Assembly: GCA_964462145.1 (NCBI GenBank) | Contig: CAYWYB010000104.1 | Coordinates: 1-15,146, forward strand | DNA length: 15,146 nt | Source of the DNA: GCA-2731375 sp964462145 | GTDB lineage: Bacteria; Pseudomonadota; Alphaproteobacteria; GCA-2731375 | Direction of reading: 5' to 3' | Shown here: positions 1-6,923 of the stretch, piece by piece | Numbering within the stretch: the first letter of the stretch is position 1 | Layout of the letters: every line of letters starts with the position of its first letter | Position numbers and translations under genes: made by a program | Notes under the pieces: model-generated | Seen by the model: the letters and a program-made list of their open reading frames with translations, nothing else | Told to the model about the DNA's origin: nothing | Databases searched by the model: none

Positions 1-232
1 CTCTATCTTTCCGGCCGTGTGGAGGTTCCAGCTCGCCTTGCGAGCCCGCGGCCTGGGCACGGTCCTGACCACCCTGCATCTGCGCGCAGAGGAAGATGCC
101 ATCGAATTGCTGGGCATTCCCAAAGGCGTCCAGCAGGTGGCACTACTACCCGTCGCCTACACGGTCGGTACGGATTTCAAGAGCGTCAAGCGGCCACCGG
201 TATCCGAGATTACCCATTGGGAGCACTGGTAG
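1..232 (+). CDS. Nitroreductase family protein, C-terminal fragment (5' end outside window)
   Basis: This is the last ~76 codons of a gene entering from the left edge; the frame is open from base 2 to the TAG at 230-232. The visible peptide begins SIFPAVWRFQLALRARGLGT and continues with an 'LLGIP' segment, 'LLPVAYTVG' and the ending 'THWEHW'. This is the C-terminal pattern of FMN-dependent nitroreductases: the helix with 'A.RA.GLGT', then 'LGIP..' and a '.HW..W' tail. Family members reduce nitro or quinone-type substrates, or act as dehydrogenases, with NAD(P)H and FMN. The substrate cannot be told because the N-terminal FMN-binding half is missing. The GTG at 17 is an internal Val codon, not a start. 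The gene converges on the isomerase gene that ends at 356. Confidence 0.8.
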   Translation, partial: SIFPAVWRFQLALRARGLGTVLTTLHLRAEEDAIELLGIPKGVQQVALLPVAYTVGTDFKSVKRPPVSEITHWEHW

Positions 233-262
233 CTCATATCACTCACGCTTGCGCGCCGGTGC

Positions 263-285
263 GCGCCGCTCCGCGAGGGCGGCGC
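263..285. terminator. Possible GC-rich hairpin between convergent genes
   Basis: GCGCCGC at 263-269 pairs with GCGGCGC at 279-285 (7 bp, 9-base loop) in the gap between the nitroreductase stop (232) and the convergent isomerase stop (356). No T-run follows on either strand. A second small hairpin (GGCGC/GCGCC) sits just after it. It could stop or slow transcription from either side, but GC-rich DNA yields such stems by chance. Confidence 0.3.
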
Positions 286-355
286 AGGAGCGCCGGGCCG
301 CCGTCGCGGCCTAGTTAGTGCGTCGCGATGTCAAATCCGATCCATCGGCCGCTTG

Positions 356-1126
356 CTAGAAATCCGTGAGCAGGCGTCCCCAGCCGGGGATTTTGTCGTT
401 GATGCCCATTTGCCGCAAGGCATGCCAATAGAGCGCGGTGTTGATGGCGATCACCGGTTTGCCCAGCCAGCGTTCCGCCTCTCCGGCTAGCTCTGCCATG
501 CCCAGATTGGTGCCGACCTGGATGATCGCGTCCACCTCCGGCGTATTCACTTCTATCATCGCCTGGCGCAGGGTTTCCTCGCTCTGCTCTGCGATGTTGA
601 CGGGGCTGTTGGCTTTCAGGCCCTTCAGGGCCACGACCTCGAAACCGCATTGGCCGAAATAATGCCGCACCCGATCATCGGCCACGGGCCAGTATGGCGT
701 CACCACGCCCAGGCGTTTGGCGCCCACTGCCTCCAGCGCCGAACGCGCGGCGGCGGAGCCTAGCGTCATACCGCAACCCGCCTTGGCCTCCAGGCGTTGT
801 TGCAGTTTATCCGCGCCGTCGGCGCCGTCCCAAAAGGACTCGGCCGAGATGCCGATGATCACGTGATCCACTGCCGCCGGCGTTAGCCCGTCAATGGCGT
901 CGTCCAGGGTGGCCTTGATTTCCACCACCAGCTGTTCGAAATCCTCGTTGCTGTTCAGGGCCATGTTCGGGATCAGAAAGCGCGCCGTGTGATTGGTCAC
1001 GCCACGGGGCGCCATCAAATGGAATTCGGGTTCCACGATGGTGTTGGTGGCCGGCGTGACGACGCCGATCTTGGCCCGCCAGCCCAACCTATCTAGGTGC
1101 CTGGCCTGATGTCCAATATCGTTCAT
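356..1126 (-). CDS. Asp/Glu racemase superfamily, maleate cis-trans isomerase / arylmalonate decarboxylase-like
   Basis: The protein has 256 residues, the usual length for the maleate isomerase / arylmalonate decarboxylase branch of the Asp/Glu racemase fold. Visible marks are the N-terminal 'IGVVTPATNT..EPEF' (20-35), 'GMTLGSAAARSALEAVGAKRLGVVTPYWP' split around 119-147, and the second-lobe strand 'IIQVGTNLGM' (201-210) followed by 'LGKPVIAINTALYWHALR' around 221-238. Known enzymes use one cysteine after the first-lobe strand and one before the 'TNL' turn. Here these sites read GISAES (S94) and VGTNL (G205), and the only cysteines are C118 and C160 elsewhere. I therefore name the family but not the reaction. 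The ATG at 1126 is preceded by GGGGGAGA at a rather long spacing of about 11 bases. It lies 35 bases downstream of the Cache protein gene, so the two are probably one transcript. Confidence 0.8.
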   Translation of the reverse strand: MNDIGHQARHLDRLGWRAKIGVVTPATNTIVEPEFHLMAPRGVTNHTARFLIPNMALNSNEDFEQLVVEIKATLDDAIDGLTPAAVDHVIIGISAESFWDGADGADKLQQRLEAKAGCGMTLGSAAARSALEAVGAKRLGVVTPYWPVADDRVRHYFGQCGFEVVALKGLKANSPVNIAEQSEETLRQAMIEVNTPEVDAIIQVGTNLGMAELAGEAERWLGKPVIAINTALYWHALRQMGINDKIPGWGRLLTDF

Positions 1127-1161
1127 GATGGTGCTGTCTCCCCCAAAAGAAAATTCTGTTC

Positions 1162-1677
1162 TTAGACGCTCAGCCTACCATAGGCGCCGACGCCGATAAA
1201 AAAATCCCCGGCCTTGATGATATGGGTGGATTTTGGCATGGGCCTGCCGTTGCAGGGATTGAACCATTGGTATTCGACCCAGGCCGAGCCGTCCTGGTCG
1301 GCCTTGCGCATGGCCTCCAGCAGAAACAGCCGGCCATTGTCATCGCGGGCATCGGTGATGGAGCTGCCGATCATGCCGGGGAAGCCGCCGTTGATCCACA
1401 TCCTGCCCGTGCGGTCAAAGACGAAAACGTAAAGGTCGTGGGGCATGAAGCCGGCGCCACGGGTCATGAAATCGTTGAAGGCCTTGTTTGGTCCCTTGTC
1501 GGCCAGGTGCTTGGCGGCTTTTTTCGCCAATGCCTTGGCCTCCTGCGGTGTGCCGGGCCGCTCGCAATTGACCGCCGGCTGCGCGGCGGCGGGCGGTGCC
1601 GGGTAGAACGCCGACAGCAGCAGCAAGGCGGCAATAGACAGGCGCATCGCCGCTTTCATCGTTTCAACTGTCGCCAT
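1162..1677 (-). CDS. Secreted single-Cache-domain protein
   Basis: The protein has 171 residues with an N-terminal signal peptide: a Lys/Arg-containing start, a hydrophobic run 'LSIAALLLLSAFYPAPPAAAQ' around 13-33, and an A-A-Q type cleavage site. The mature part resembles stand-alone single Cache (sCache_2-like) domains: helix 'EAKALAKKAAKHLADKG', then 'GAGFMPHDLYVFVFDRTGRMWINGG', 'GSSITDARDDNGRLFL.EAM..A..', 'AWVEYQW.NP..GRPMPKSTHI', and the end 'FFIGVGAYG'. Such domains bind small ligands in the periplasm and usually sit in chemoreceptors or histidine kinases. Here there is no membrane anchor or signalling domain, so it may be a soluble ligand-binding partner. Two cysteines (in 'VNCERPG' and 'FNPCNGRP') may form a disulfide. 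The ATG at 1677 is chosen because AGGGGA lies about 6 bases upstream. It is probably the first gene of a transcript with the isomerase. Confidence 0.75.
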   Translation of the reverse strand: MATVETMKAAMRLSIAALLLLSAFYPAPPAAAQPAVNCERPGTPQEAKALAKKAAKHLADKGPNKAFNDFMTRGAGFMPHDLYVFVFDRTGRMWINGGFPGMIGSSITDARDDNGRLFLLEAMRKADQDGSAWVEYQWFNPCNGRPMPKSTHIIKAGDFFIGVGAYGRLSV

Positions 1678-1706
1678 ATTTTTCCCCTGATGGCTCGCTG
1701 ATGGTC

Positions 1707-1715
1707 ATGATAGCA
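1707..1715 (-). promoter_or_regulatory. Putative extended -10 promoter of the Cache protein gene
   Basis: On the minus strand the sequence TGC-TATCAT (1715 down to 1707) is an extended -10 element about 30 bases upstream of the ATG at 1677. The matching -35 region 17 bases further up (CTGAAT, about 1730-1735) is weak, as expected for an extended -10 promoter. The call is by eye only. Confidence 0.35.
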
Positions 1716-1763
1716 TCCGGCAGCGGTAAATTCAGCTTCCAACCTTTGGCGCGGGGAATGAGC

Positions 1764-2234
1764 ATGGCAGCAGGGGACATACCAGCCGGCAGCGGCGCGC
1801 CGCCGTCGACGGGCTGGCAGGCGATGGTCTGCGAACTGCATGTGGAAGACATTGCCGCAAGCCAGGCATTCTGGTGCGGCCTGATTGGCTTCGAGATTGC
1901 CTATGACCGTCCAGAGGAACACTTTATGTATCTGGAGCGGCGGCTGGCCGATGGCCGTGGCGCGCAGATCATGCTCTGCCAGCGCAATGGCCGTTGGGAG
2001 ACAGGGCCCATGCGCCACCCTCTGGGACAGGGGGTGATGTTTCAGTTGCAGGTCGATGACCTGCCGGCACTGGCGGCGGTGCTGGAGCAGCATCAATGGC
2101 CCATCCATACGGCCTTGCGCGAAGTCTGGCGCCGGGCCGGCGATAGATTGGATGGCCAATTGGAGATTTTTGTCCAGGATCCGGACGGCTATTTGCTGAT
2201 GCTGAACCAGGACTTGGGCGAGCGGCCGTTGTAA
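1764..2234 (+). CDS. VOC family protein (glyoxalase / bleomycin resistance fold)
   Basis: With the ATG at 1764 the protein has 156 residues. This start is preferred over upstream in-frame ATGs at 1701 and 1758 because GGGGA lies 6 bases before it and the VOC fold begins only near residue 20. Visible features are 'MVCELHVEDIAASQAFWCGLIGFEIAYDR' split around 21-49 (the first beta-alpha unit with a possible His ligand at 26), the paired strand 'GVMFQLQVDDLPALAAVLEQ' (90-109), and the typical ending 'LEIFVQDPDGYLLML' (133-147), whose Glu is the usual last metal-ligand position. VOC proteins act as lyases, dioxygenases or antibiotic-binding proteins; nothing here fixes the role. It is divergent from the Cache gene and 34 bases upstream of the DUF2189 gene, likely cotranscribed. 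Confidence 0.8.
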   Translation: MAAGDIPAGSGAPPSTGWQAMVCELHVEDIAASQAFWCGLIGFEIAYDRPEEHFMYLERRLADGRGAQIMLCQRNGRWETGPMRHPLGQGVMFQLQVDDLPALAAVLEQHQWPIHTALREVWRRAGDRLDGQLEIFVQDPDGYLLMLNQDLGERPL

Positions 2235-2268
2235 TCCGCGCCGCCTGTACGAATGGGGGAATCAGGAT

Positions 2269-3063
2269 ATGCAGGCAGACCAACAGGTACCCGAGGCCGT
2301 TCCACCGATCCGCCTAACGGTGGGAACCGCTACATTTGACCATATCAAGACAGCTTTTCGCGCGGGATGCCGCGACTTCCTGACGCGGCCTGGGCTAAGT
2401 CTTTTTTTCGGCCTGTTTTATGCGCTGTTCGGCGCCGCTGCGATCAGTGGCCTGCTGGTCTTTGATCAGATCTGGATCGTTATAGCGGCCGGTGTGGGCT
2501 TTCCCCTGGTTGCGCCGTTCCTGGCGGCTGGGCTTTACGAAATGTCGCGCCGCCTCAAACGCGGCGAGAGCTTCTCCTTACCGGATATTTTCCTCGTCGT
2601 CCTGCGGCAGCAACGGCGCGAATTTGGCTGGATGGCATTTGTGGTTCTGTTCGTCTTCTGGCTCTGGGCCTATCAGATCAGGATTTTGCTCGCCCTTTTT
2701 TTGCAGTGGCAAAACTTCTCGTCCATCGGTGAACTGGCCAGGATTTTGTTCACGACGGAGGCGGGCCTCTCGTTTCTGCTGGTTGGCTCTGTTGTCGGTG
2801 CCTTCACGGCGACCTGCCTCTACACAATTACCGTGATCGCCATGCCGCTGTTGCTTGATAAGAACGTCGACGTGGTCACGGCCATGATCACAAGTTTCAA
2901 GACGGTGCGGAACAGCCCCGTCGTGATGTTGTGCTGGGGCGCTGCGGTCGGCGCCGCGACCCTGCTGGCCATTGCATCGTTATTTCTTGGCGTGATTTTC
3001 GTCTTTCCCATTCTCGGTCACGTAACTTGGCATCTGTACGAGCAAGTCGTGACCGAGGAATAA
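2269..3063 (+). CDS. DUF2189 family integral membrane protein
   Basis: The protein has 264 residues. A short polar N-terminus and 'IRLTVGTATFDHIKTAFRAGCRDFLTRPGLSLFFGLFY' (14-51, across the first membrane helix) are followed by 'FPLVAPFLAAGLYEMSRRLKRGE' around 78-100, the characteristic signature of the DUF2189 family. Hydrophobic membrane segments lie at about 44-64, 68-90, 121-145, 165-196 and 217-248. A conserved-looking 'MPLLLDKNVDVVTAMITSFKTVRNSP' around 192-217 forms a cytoplasmic or amphipathic linker. The family is widespread in Alphaproteobacteria, sits in the inner membrane and has no established function; some members lie near cytochrome oxidase genes, which is not the case here. 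The ATG at 2269 has AGG a few bases upstream inside GGGGGAATCAGGAT. It converges on the M28-like gene with only 36 bases between stops and no obvious terminator. Confidence 0.85.
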   Translation: MQADQQVPEAVPPIRLTVGTATFDHIKTAFRAGCRDFLTRPGLSLFFGLFYALFGAAAISGLLVFDQIWIVIAAGVGFPLVAPFLAAGLYEMSRRLKRGESFSLPDIFLVVLRQQRREFGWMAFVVLFVFWLWAYQIRILLALFLQWQNFSSIGELARILFTTEAGLSFLLVGSVVGAFTATCLYTITVIAMPLLLDKNVDVVTAMITSFKTVRNSPVVMLCWGAAVGAATLLAIASLFLGVIFVFPILGHVTWHLYEQVVTEE

Positions 3064-3099
3064 GGCGGAGCTGATCCCGATTGTGCCGTGGTTGTAATA

Positions 3100-4251
3100 T
3101 CAGCCCGCGCGTTTCGAGAGCCCTAGCGCAATGTCGGTAAACGCGGCCACCCAGCGGATTGTTGTTTCCAGATCGACGGCATCCGGCCAGGTATCCGCCG
3201 GGTGATGGAACAGGCCGTTGCGCCCCAGTATCGAGATGTAGCTTCCGCCGCCATCGAAGATGTTTCGGGCCTCGCCAAGGGGGCGCTGGCCCGGTTCAGT
3301 TTCGTCATCGGGCTTGAGATGGCTCCGCGATAGCACATCAAGGGTCAACTGGCGCGCCGGCTCATCCGAGGTTTGGATCCGAACGCCGGGCGTGACGGCC
3401 GTGGCGAAATTGGCGCCGAGATGGATCCACATATGGGCGTCTTTAACCAACGCCGTTCGGGCATCCAGATAGTGATCAAGTCCGGTATGGCCCAGTTCAT
3501 GTCCCGTATTGGCAATGAAGATGACATCACGCTCGGCGCCGGCGTCGGCGATCGCGCGCATCATTTCCAGCCAGGCCGCGATGCCGCCGCCACGCTCCGA
3601 CGCGCAGGCCCACCAACCGCTACGCGGCGTCATGATGACCAAAGGAGCCAGGTCCGGGTTCTTGCCGCGAACCGTGGCGCCAACGTTTATTCCCTGTGCC
3701 TCGACATAGTCACAGTGTGCGATGACCGTTGCCTCAAGTCCCGCGGCGGCCGCGTTCTCAATCCACTCTGCCTCGACATTGGAAACCTGCAGCACGGGCG
3801 GCCCGAAGGGTGCCGCGAAGTCTTCGGCATTGGTGATGGTGATCCCTGGCGGCATGCTGTCATCCGTGATGACGATGATGGCCTTGTGCCGGCCTGCCTG
3901 CCGTGCCTTCAGAAGTGCCTGCCCGCCGGGCGAGTTCGCATTCGGAAAGGCCGAAACAATGCCGATCTCAGCATCGCCGACAAGCTCCCCCATGCGGCCG
4001 GTGACGCCCATGGCATCGGTAAACGTGCAATCGTAAAGCGGCACCGCTTCCACGTCCCTGCCGCTGATTGCCAGGGTGTTTTCAAGGGGGTGGACACGCC
4101 TAAAGTCAAACTGGTCAAGCTCCGGTTCAAGGCCAAAGGACCGGACATACTCCGAAAGCCAGGCGGCATTTTCCAGATCGCCCCCGGTTCCCGACCGGTG
4201 AATGCCCTGTTCCGAATATTCTCCGATAATCCGCGCGACCCTATCCTTCAT
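3100..4251 (-). CDS. M28-like peptidase family protein with degraded metal site
   Basis: The protein has 383 residues and no signal peptide. Layout: an N-terminal helix pair with 'HRSGTGGDLENAAWLSEYVRSFGLEPELDQFDF' (18-50), typical of M28 aminopeptidases; an inserted PA-like domain (about 66-190, including 'AIIVITDD' and 'PPVLQVSN'); then the second half of the peptidase fold (about 200-380). M28 enzymes normally carry H-x-D, D-N-G-x-G, E-E-x-G, an Asp and a final His binding two zinc ions. The equivalent stretches here read 'MTPRSGWWACASERGGGIA' (207-225; no H-x-D, E219 in place of Asp), 'NTGHELGHTG' (248-257; H251-E252 instead of Glu-Glu), 'IHLGANF' (Gly in place of the usual Asp) and 'LFHHPADTW' (347-355; His kept). 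It may be an inactive or mechanistically different relative. GGAGG lies 5 bases before the ATG at 4251. Confidence 0.7.
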   Translation of the reverse strand: MKDRVARIIGEYSEQGIHRSGTGGDLENAAWLSEYVRSFGLEPELDQFDFRRVHPLENTLAISGRDVEAVPLYDCTFTDAMGVTGRMGELVGDAEIGIVSAFPNANSPGGQALLKARQAGRHKAIIVITDDSMPPGITITNAEDFAAPFGPPVLQVSNVEAEWIENAAAAGLEATVIAHCDYVEAQGINVGATVRGKNPDLAPLVIMTPRSGWWACASERGGGIAAWLEMMRAIADAGAERDVIFIANTGHELGHTGLDHYLDARTALVKDAHMWIHLGANFATAVTPGVRIQTSDEPARQLTLDVLSRSHLKPDDETEPGQRPLGEARNIFDGGGSYISILGRNGLFHHPADTWPDAVDLETTIRWVAAFTDIALGLSKRAG

Positions 4252-4289
4252 TGTTTCCTCCGTGGCGCAGGCAGTTGACGCCGAAGAAA

Positions 4290-4319
4290 CAAATACTGCC
4301 GCCGCGGCAAGCCTGACAA
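4290..4319 (-). promoter_or_regulatory. Putative promoter of the M28-like gene
   Basis: On the minus strand TTGTCA (4319-4314) and TATTTG (4295-4290) are separated by 18 bases and lie about 40 bases upstream of the GGAGG/ATG of the M28-like gene. This would allow its transcription independently of the DsbA-like gene upstream. The match is by eye and the -10 box is imperfect. Confidence 0.35.
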
Positions 4320-4367
4320 TATCCCATCTAGCGGCACAGCCAAATTCTTGAGGAGTTTGCCTTATGA

Positions 4368-4386
4368 AAAGGGAAGCATCCCCTTT
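4368..4386 (-). terminator. Putative weak terminator after the DsbA-like gene
   Basis: Read on the minus strand, AAAGGG and CCCTTT form a 6-bp stem around a 7-base loop, directly followed by a T and a T/A-rich stretch, about 50 bases past the stop of the DsbA-like gene (4435). The stem is short, so termination may be partial. Confidence 0.35.
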
Positions 4387-4434
4387 GATTCATGATCGCT
4401 TTGATGGATCGTTGCGTCGGCGGAACCCGGCACG

Positions 4435-5082
4435 TTATTCAGCAAGTCCGTTTTGTCGCATGCGCCAAAGCAAGGCGTCGAAACGGTCCTGCCCAAAGAA
4501 TGGCTCGTCATCATAAATCATGAGGGGTACGCCCCAATGGCCAGCCTGTTCCTGGTCGGCTTGGTTTTGTTCCACTACCTCCCGTATTCGGTCCGTTTGT
4601 GCCTCAACTTGTTCGTCGATTGCCGCCAGATCCAGTCCGGCACGGGCATAGGCGTCTGCCAGATGGCTGCCCAGATGCCAGTCCTTAGTACCGCCGAATA
4701 TAAGCTTGGAGGTCTCATACAAGAACGGCATGCCTCGGCCCTGCTCCTGGGCCAGCACGCTTGCGTGGGTCAGACGGTAGATATGCGGCTGCTCGGCAGC
4801 AACCTCACCTGTCTCGAAGCGCTCCACCAATACTGGATCCGGATCTGGCCACGTCAGCGGCGTGCCAAGCCTCTCACCCTCACGGGTGATATCGCGGAAA
4901 AAATAGGCTGGTGCCAGGGGATTCATTTGCTTGAAGAAATTCTTCATGCGCAGAATAACTGGATATATCGGCTTGATGTTTATCTCTACATCCGCCCTCG
5001 CTGTCAGTTCGTTCAGACGCTTCGCTACCAGAAAGCAATAGGGACTGCGGTTGGACCAATATAGGTCGATTTTGTGGGACAT
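4435..5082 (-). CDS. DsbA family / 2-hydroxychromene-2-carboxylate isomerase-like protein
   Basis: With ATG at 5082 the protein has 215 residues, normal for GST-kappa / HCCA-isomerase proteins. This start has AGAGG 6 bases upstream; an in-frame TTG at 5103 is less likely. The thioredoxin-fold start reads 'IDLYWSNRSPYCFLVAKRL' (5-23), where HCCA isomerases and kappa GSTs have D-x-x-SPY and a glutathione-activating Ser. The C-terminal half shows the cis-proline loop 'HWGVPLMIYDDEPFFGQDRFDALL' around 182-205. An alpha-helical insert (about 45-175) lies between. HCCA isomerase acts in naphthalene-type aromatic degradation with glutathione, but no other genes of that pathway are here, so the substrate is open. 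A good promoter lies upstream and hairpins flank both ends, suggesting a single-gene transcript. Confidence 0.78.
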   Translation of the reverse strand: MSHKIDLYWSNRSPYCFLVAKRLNELTARADVEINIKPIYPVILRMKNFFKQMNPLAPAYFFRDITREGERLGTPLTWPDPDPVLVERFETGEVAAEQPHIYRLTHASVLAQEQGRGMPFLYETSKLIFGGTKDWHLGSHLADAYARAGLDLAAIDEQVEAQTDRIREVVEQNQADQEQAGHWGVPLMIYDDEPFFGQDRFDALLWRMRQNGLAE

Positions 5083-5176
5083 GATGGGCCTCTGAATTGA
5101 CAATGGCGGGCACTTTAGATGTGGAGTCTCATGAGGCTGTCCACATCGATGCCTGATCTGCTATCCGTTGTCTTCC

Positions 5177-5205
5177 TATTTATCCCGGCATGGGGTCGAT
5201 GCCAA
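5177..5205 (-). promoter_or_regulatory. Putative sigma-70 type promoter of the DsbA-like gene
   Basis: On the minus strand TTGGCA (5205-5200) and TAAATA (5182-5177) are separated by exactly 17 bases. The start of transcription would fall near 5170, giving a leader of about 90 bases before the ATG at 5082. No clear operator is visible. Confidence 0.45.
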
Positions 5206-5269
5206 TTGTAATGATGCAACCAATAGGGCTTAGCTTGTTTCTGCTTGGATTAAAGGGGATGGATTAAAG

Positions 5270-5292
5270 AGGGCGCAACCTTTAAGCGCCCT
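5270..5292 (-). terminator. Rho-independent-like terminator after the sulfatase gene
   Basis: AGGGCGC (5270-5276) and GCGCCCT (5286-5292) form a 7-bp stem with a 9-base A/T-rich loop, 32 bases beyond the sulfatase stop. Read on the minus strand the stem is followed by CTTTAATCC, a modest T-rich tail. It separates the sulfatase from the DsbA-like gene downstream. Confidence 0.55.
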
Positions 5293-5323
5293 TAGACCGA
5301 CGCTTAATCGTCGTTCCCTGCCG

Positions 5324-6904
5324 CTAACCCTCCTGCGGCGGTTCCACGTAGGGGAAGCGGGCAAGGGCCTTGGTGGCGTTTTCGCCTTTGGCGATGCCGC
5401 CGGCGCGCACGTAGCGGTCTTCGTCGCCAGGGCGGGCGATGTAGGCCCAGTTTGAATCCGTGCTGTTGGGGTCGGCGGCATCGCGGATGAACAGGCGCCG
5501 GCGTTGGGAGGTTCGGACTTCGCGGCTGACCTGCTCCGGGTCGTAGTCGCGGAAGGCGATGGCCTTTAGTTCTTCGATCAACGGTTGGTGCGCCGCGTCG
5601 CTGGCCAGGTTGTTCATCTCGTCCGGGTCCTCATCCAGATTGAACAGCAGGGACAGGTTGTCGGGAATGTGGATCAACTTGAACGGACCCCGGCGGATCA
5701 TCCGCACCGGGCCCGGCGTGGCGTTGGCGGTGTAGTCGGAAATGGCCACATCGGGCCAGGCATCGTCGGCGCCGGTGGTCAGCAGCTCGAGCATGGAGTT
5801 GCCGTCCAGATCATCGGGAAAATCCTCTGGTGCCGGGCCGTGGCCTAGTTCCGTGAAAGTGGGTAGCAGATCGACCAGGGAGACGTTGTCCCTGATCCGT
5901 TTGGGCGAGAATTTGCCCGGCGCCCAGAAAATCATCGGGATCCGTACTGACCATTCAAACATATTCATCTTGAACCACATGCCGCGCTCGCCCAGCATCT
6001 CCCCATGGTCGGAGGTGAATACGACGATGGTATCCTCCGCCAGCCCCAGCTGTTCCAGGGTCTCCATCAAGCGCCCGACTTTGTCATCGATATAACTGAT
6101 CATGCCATAGTAGGCATGGCGCGCATTCCGCACCGCCTCGTCCGTGACCGTGAAGCGGTCCCGGCGATGGCCGAAATAGAGGTAGCGGCTGGCCTCGTCC
6201 ATGTCTCCTTCGTCGATGGGGCCGATCTTGGGCATGTCGATGGCGTCATGGTCGTAACGGTCCCAATGTTCCTGACCGCAGGTGAAGGGCGGATGCGGAT
6301 GGGTGAACGAGACCGTCAGGAAGAATGGCGGCGCGTCGTCGGGCCGGCGCGCCAGGTCATAGAGTTCCTGCAGGGCTACATGCTCCACCTCGTCGTCATA
6401 GTCGATCTGCATGCTGCGGACGCAGGGGCCGGCCTCCAGCACCGGGCTGACGGTGACGCCTGCGGGGTTCGGCGCGGTCGGCGGGCGCTCCCAATTGGCG
6501 GTCCAGGCAAAATTGGCCGGATAGATATCGGTGGTCAGCCGGCGTTGGAAGCCATGCAGCTGATCGGGCCCGATGAAATGCATCTTACCCGACAGTGTCG
6601 CCTCGTACCCGGCGGCGCGCAGGTAATGCGCCATGGTCGGCATGGACGTTGGGATTTCCGTGCCGTTGTCAAAAGCTCCGATTGCGGGTGTGAGGCGGCC
6701 CGTCATCATCGCGGCCCGGGCCGGCGCGCAGATCGGGGAATTGGTATAGGCATTGTCGAACACCACGCCTTCGGCGGCCAGGCGGTCGATATGCGGCGTC
6801 TGAACCACGGGATGCCCGTGCATCGGCAGCACCTGCGGCGCCAATTCGTCGACCATGATGAAAAGTATGTTCGGCTTCTTCTCGGGCATCTCTTTTGCTT
6901 TCAT
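5324..6904 (-). CDS. Choline-sulfatase-like type I sulfatase
   Basis: The protein has 526 residues and no signal peptide, so it is probably cytoplasmic. Type I sulfatases hydrolyse sulfate esters with a formylglycine made from Cys; the signature CAPAR is at C59-R63, inside 'TNSPICAPARAAMMTGR'. Other visible site residues are D19 ('FIMVDEL'), K107 and H109 ('SGKMHF'), H202/H204 ('THPHPP') and D299-H300 ('FTSDHGE'). The choline-sulfatase subgroup is indicated by 'HGFQRRLTTDIYPA', 'IDYDDEV', and a C-terminal 'VRTSQRRRLFI' plus 'RYVR' region (461-500) like the Choline_sulf_C domain. The stretch between 'LTTDIYPANFAWTANW' and 'YDDEV' lacks the Trp-Trp-Tyr-His-Asn motif I recall from BetC, so the substrate may not be choline sulfate. 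No betA/betB/betI or formylglycine-generating enzyme is in the window. AGGAA precedes the ATG at 6904. It is divergent from the SDR gene. Confidence 0.85.
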   Translation of the reverse strand: MKAKEMPEKKPNILFIMVDELAPQVLPMHGHPVVQTPHIDRLAAEGVVFDNAYTNSPICAPARAAMMTGRLTPAIGAFDNGTEIPTSMPTMAHYLRAAGYEATLSGKMHFIGPDQLHGFQRRLTTDIYPANFAWTANWERPPTAPNPAGVTVSPVLEAGPCVRSMQIDYDDEVEHVALQELYDLARRPDDAPPFFLTVSFTHPHPPFTCGQEHWDRYDHDAIDMPKIGPIDEGDMDEASRYLYFGHRRDRFTVTDEAVRNARHAYYGMISYIDDKVGRLMETLEQLGLAEDTIVVFTSDHGEMLGERGMWFKMNMFEWSVRIPMIFWAPGKFSPKRIRDNVSLVDLLPTFTELGHGPAPEDFPDDLDGNSMLELLTTGADDAWPDVAISDYTANATPGPVRMIRRGPFKLIHIPDNLSLLFNLDEDPDEMNNLASDAAHQPLIEELKAIAFRDYDPEQVSREVRTSQRRRLFIRDAADPNSTDSNWAYIARPGDEDRYVRAGGIAKGENATKALARFPYVEPPQEG

Positions 6905-6923
6905 CGGTTCCTATTGGCGCGCC

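Noticed and set aside
337..348. Palindrome CCGAT-CC-ATCGG near the isomerase 3' end
   Set aside because: The two-base loop is too tight for a hairpin terminator and there is no T-run; it is probably chance.
3373..4278. Long plus-strand open frame (301 codons) opposite the M28-like gene
   Set aside because: It is antisense to a gene with recognisable domains and a strong ribosome site, and its translation shows no family features. Long antisense frames are common in GC-rich coding DNA.
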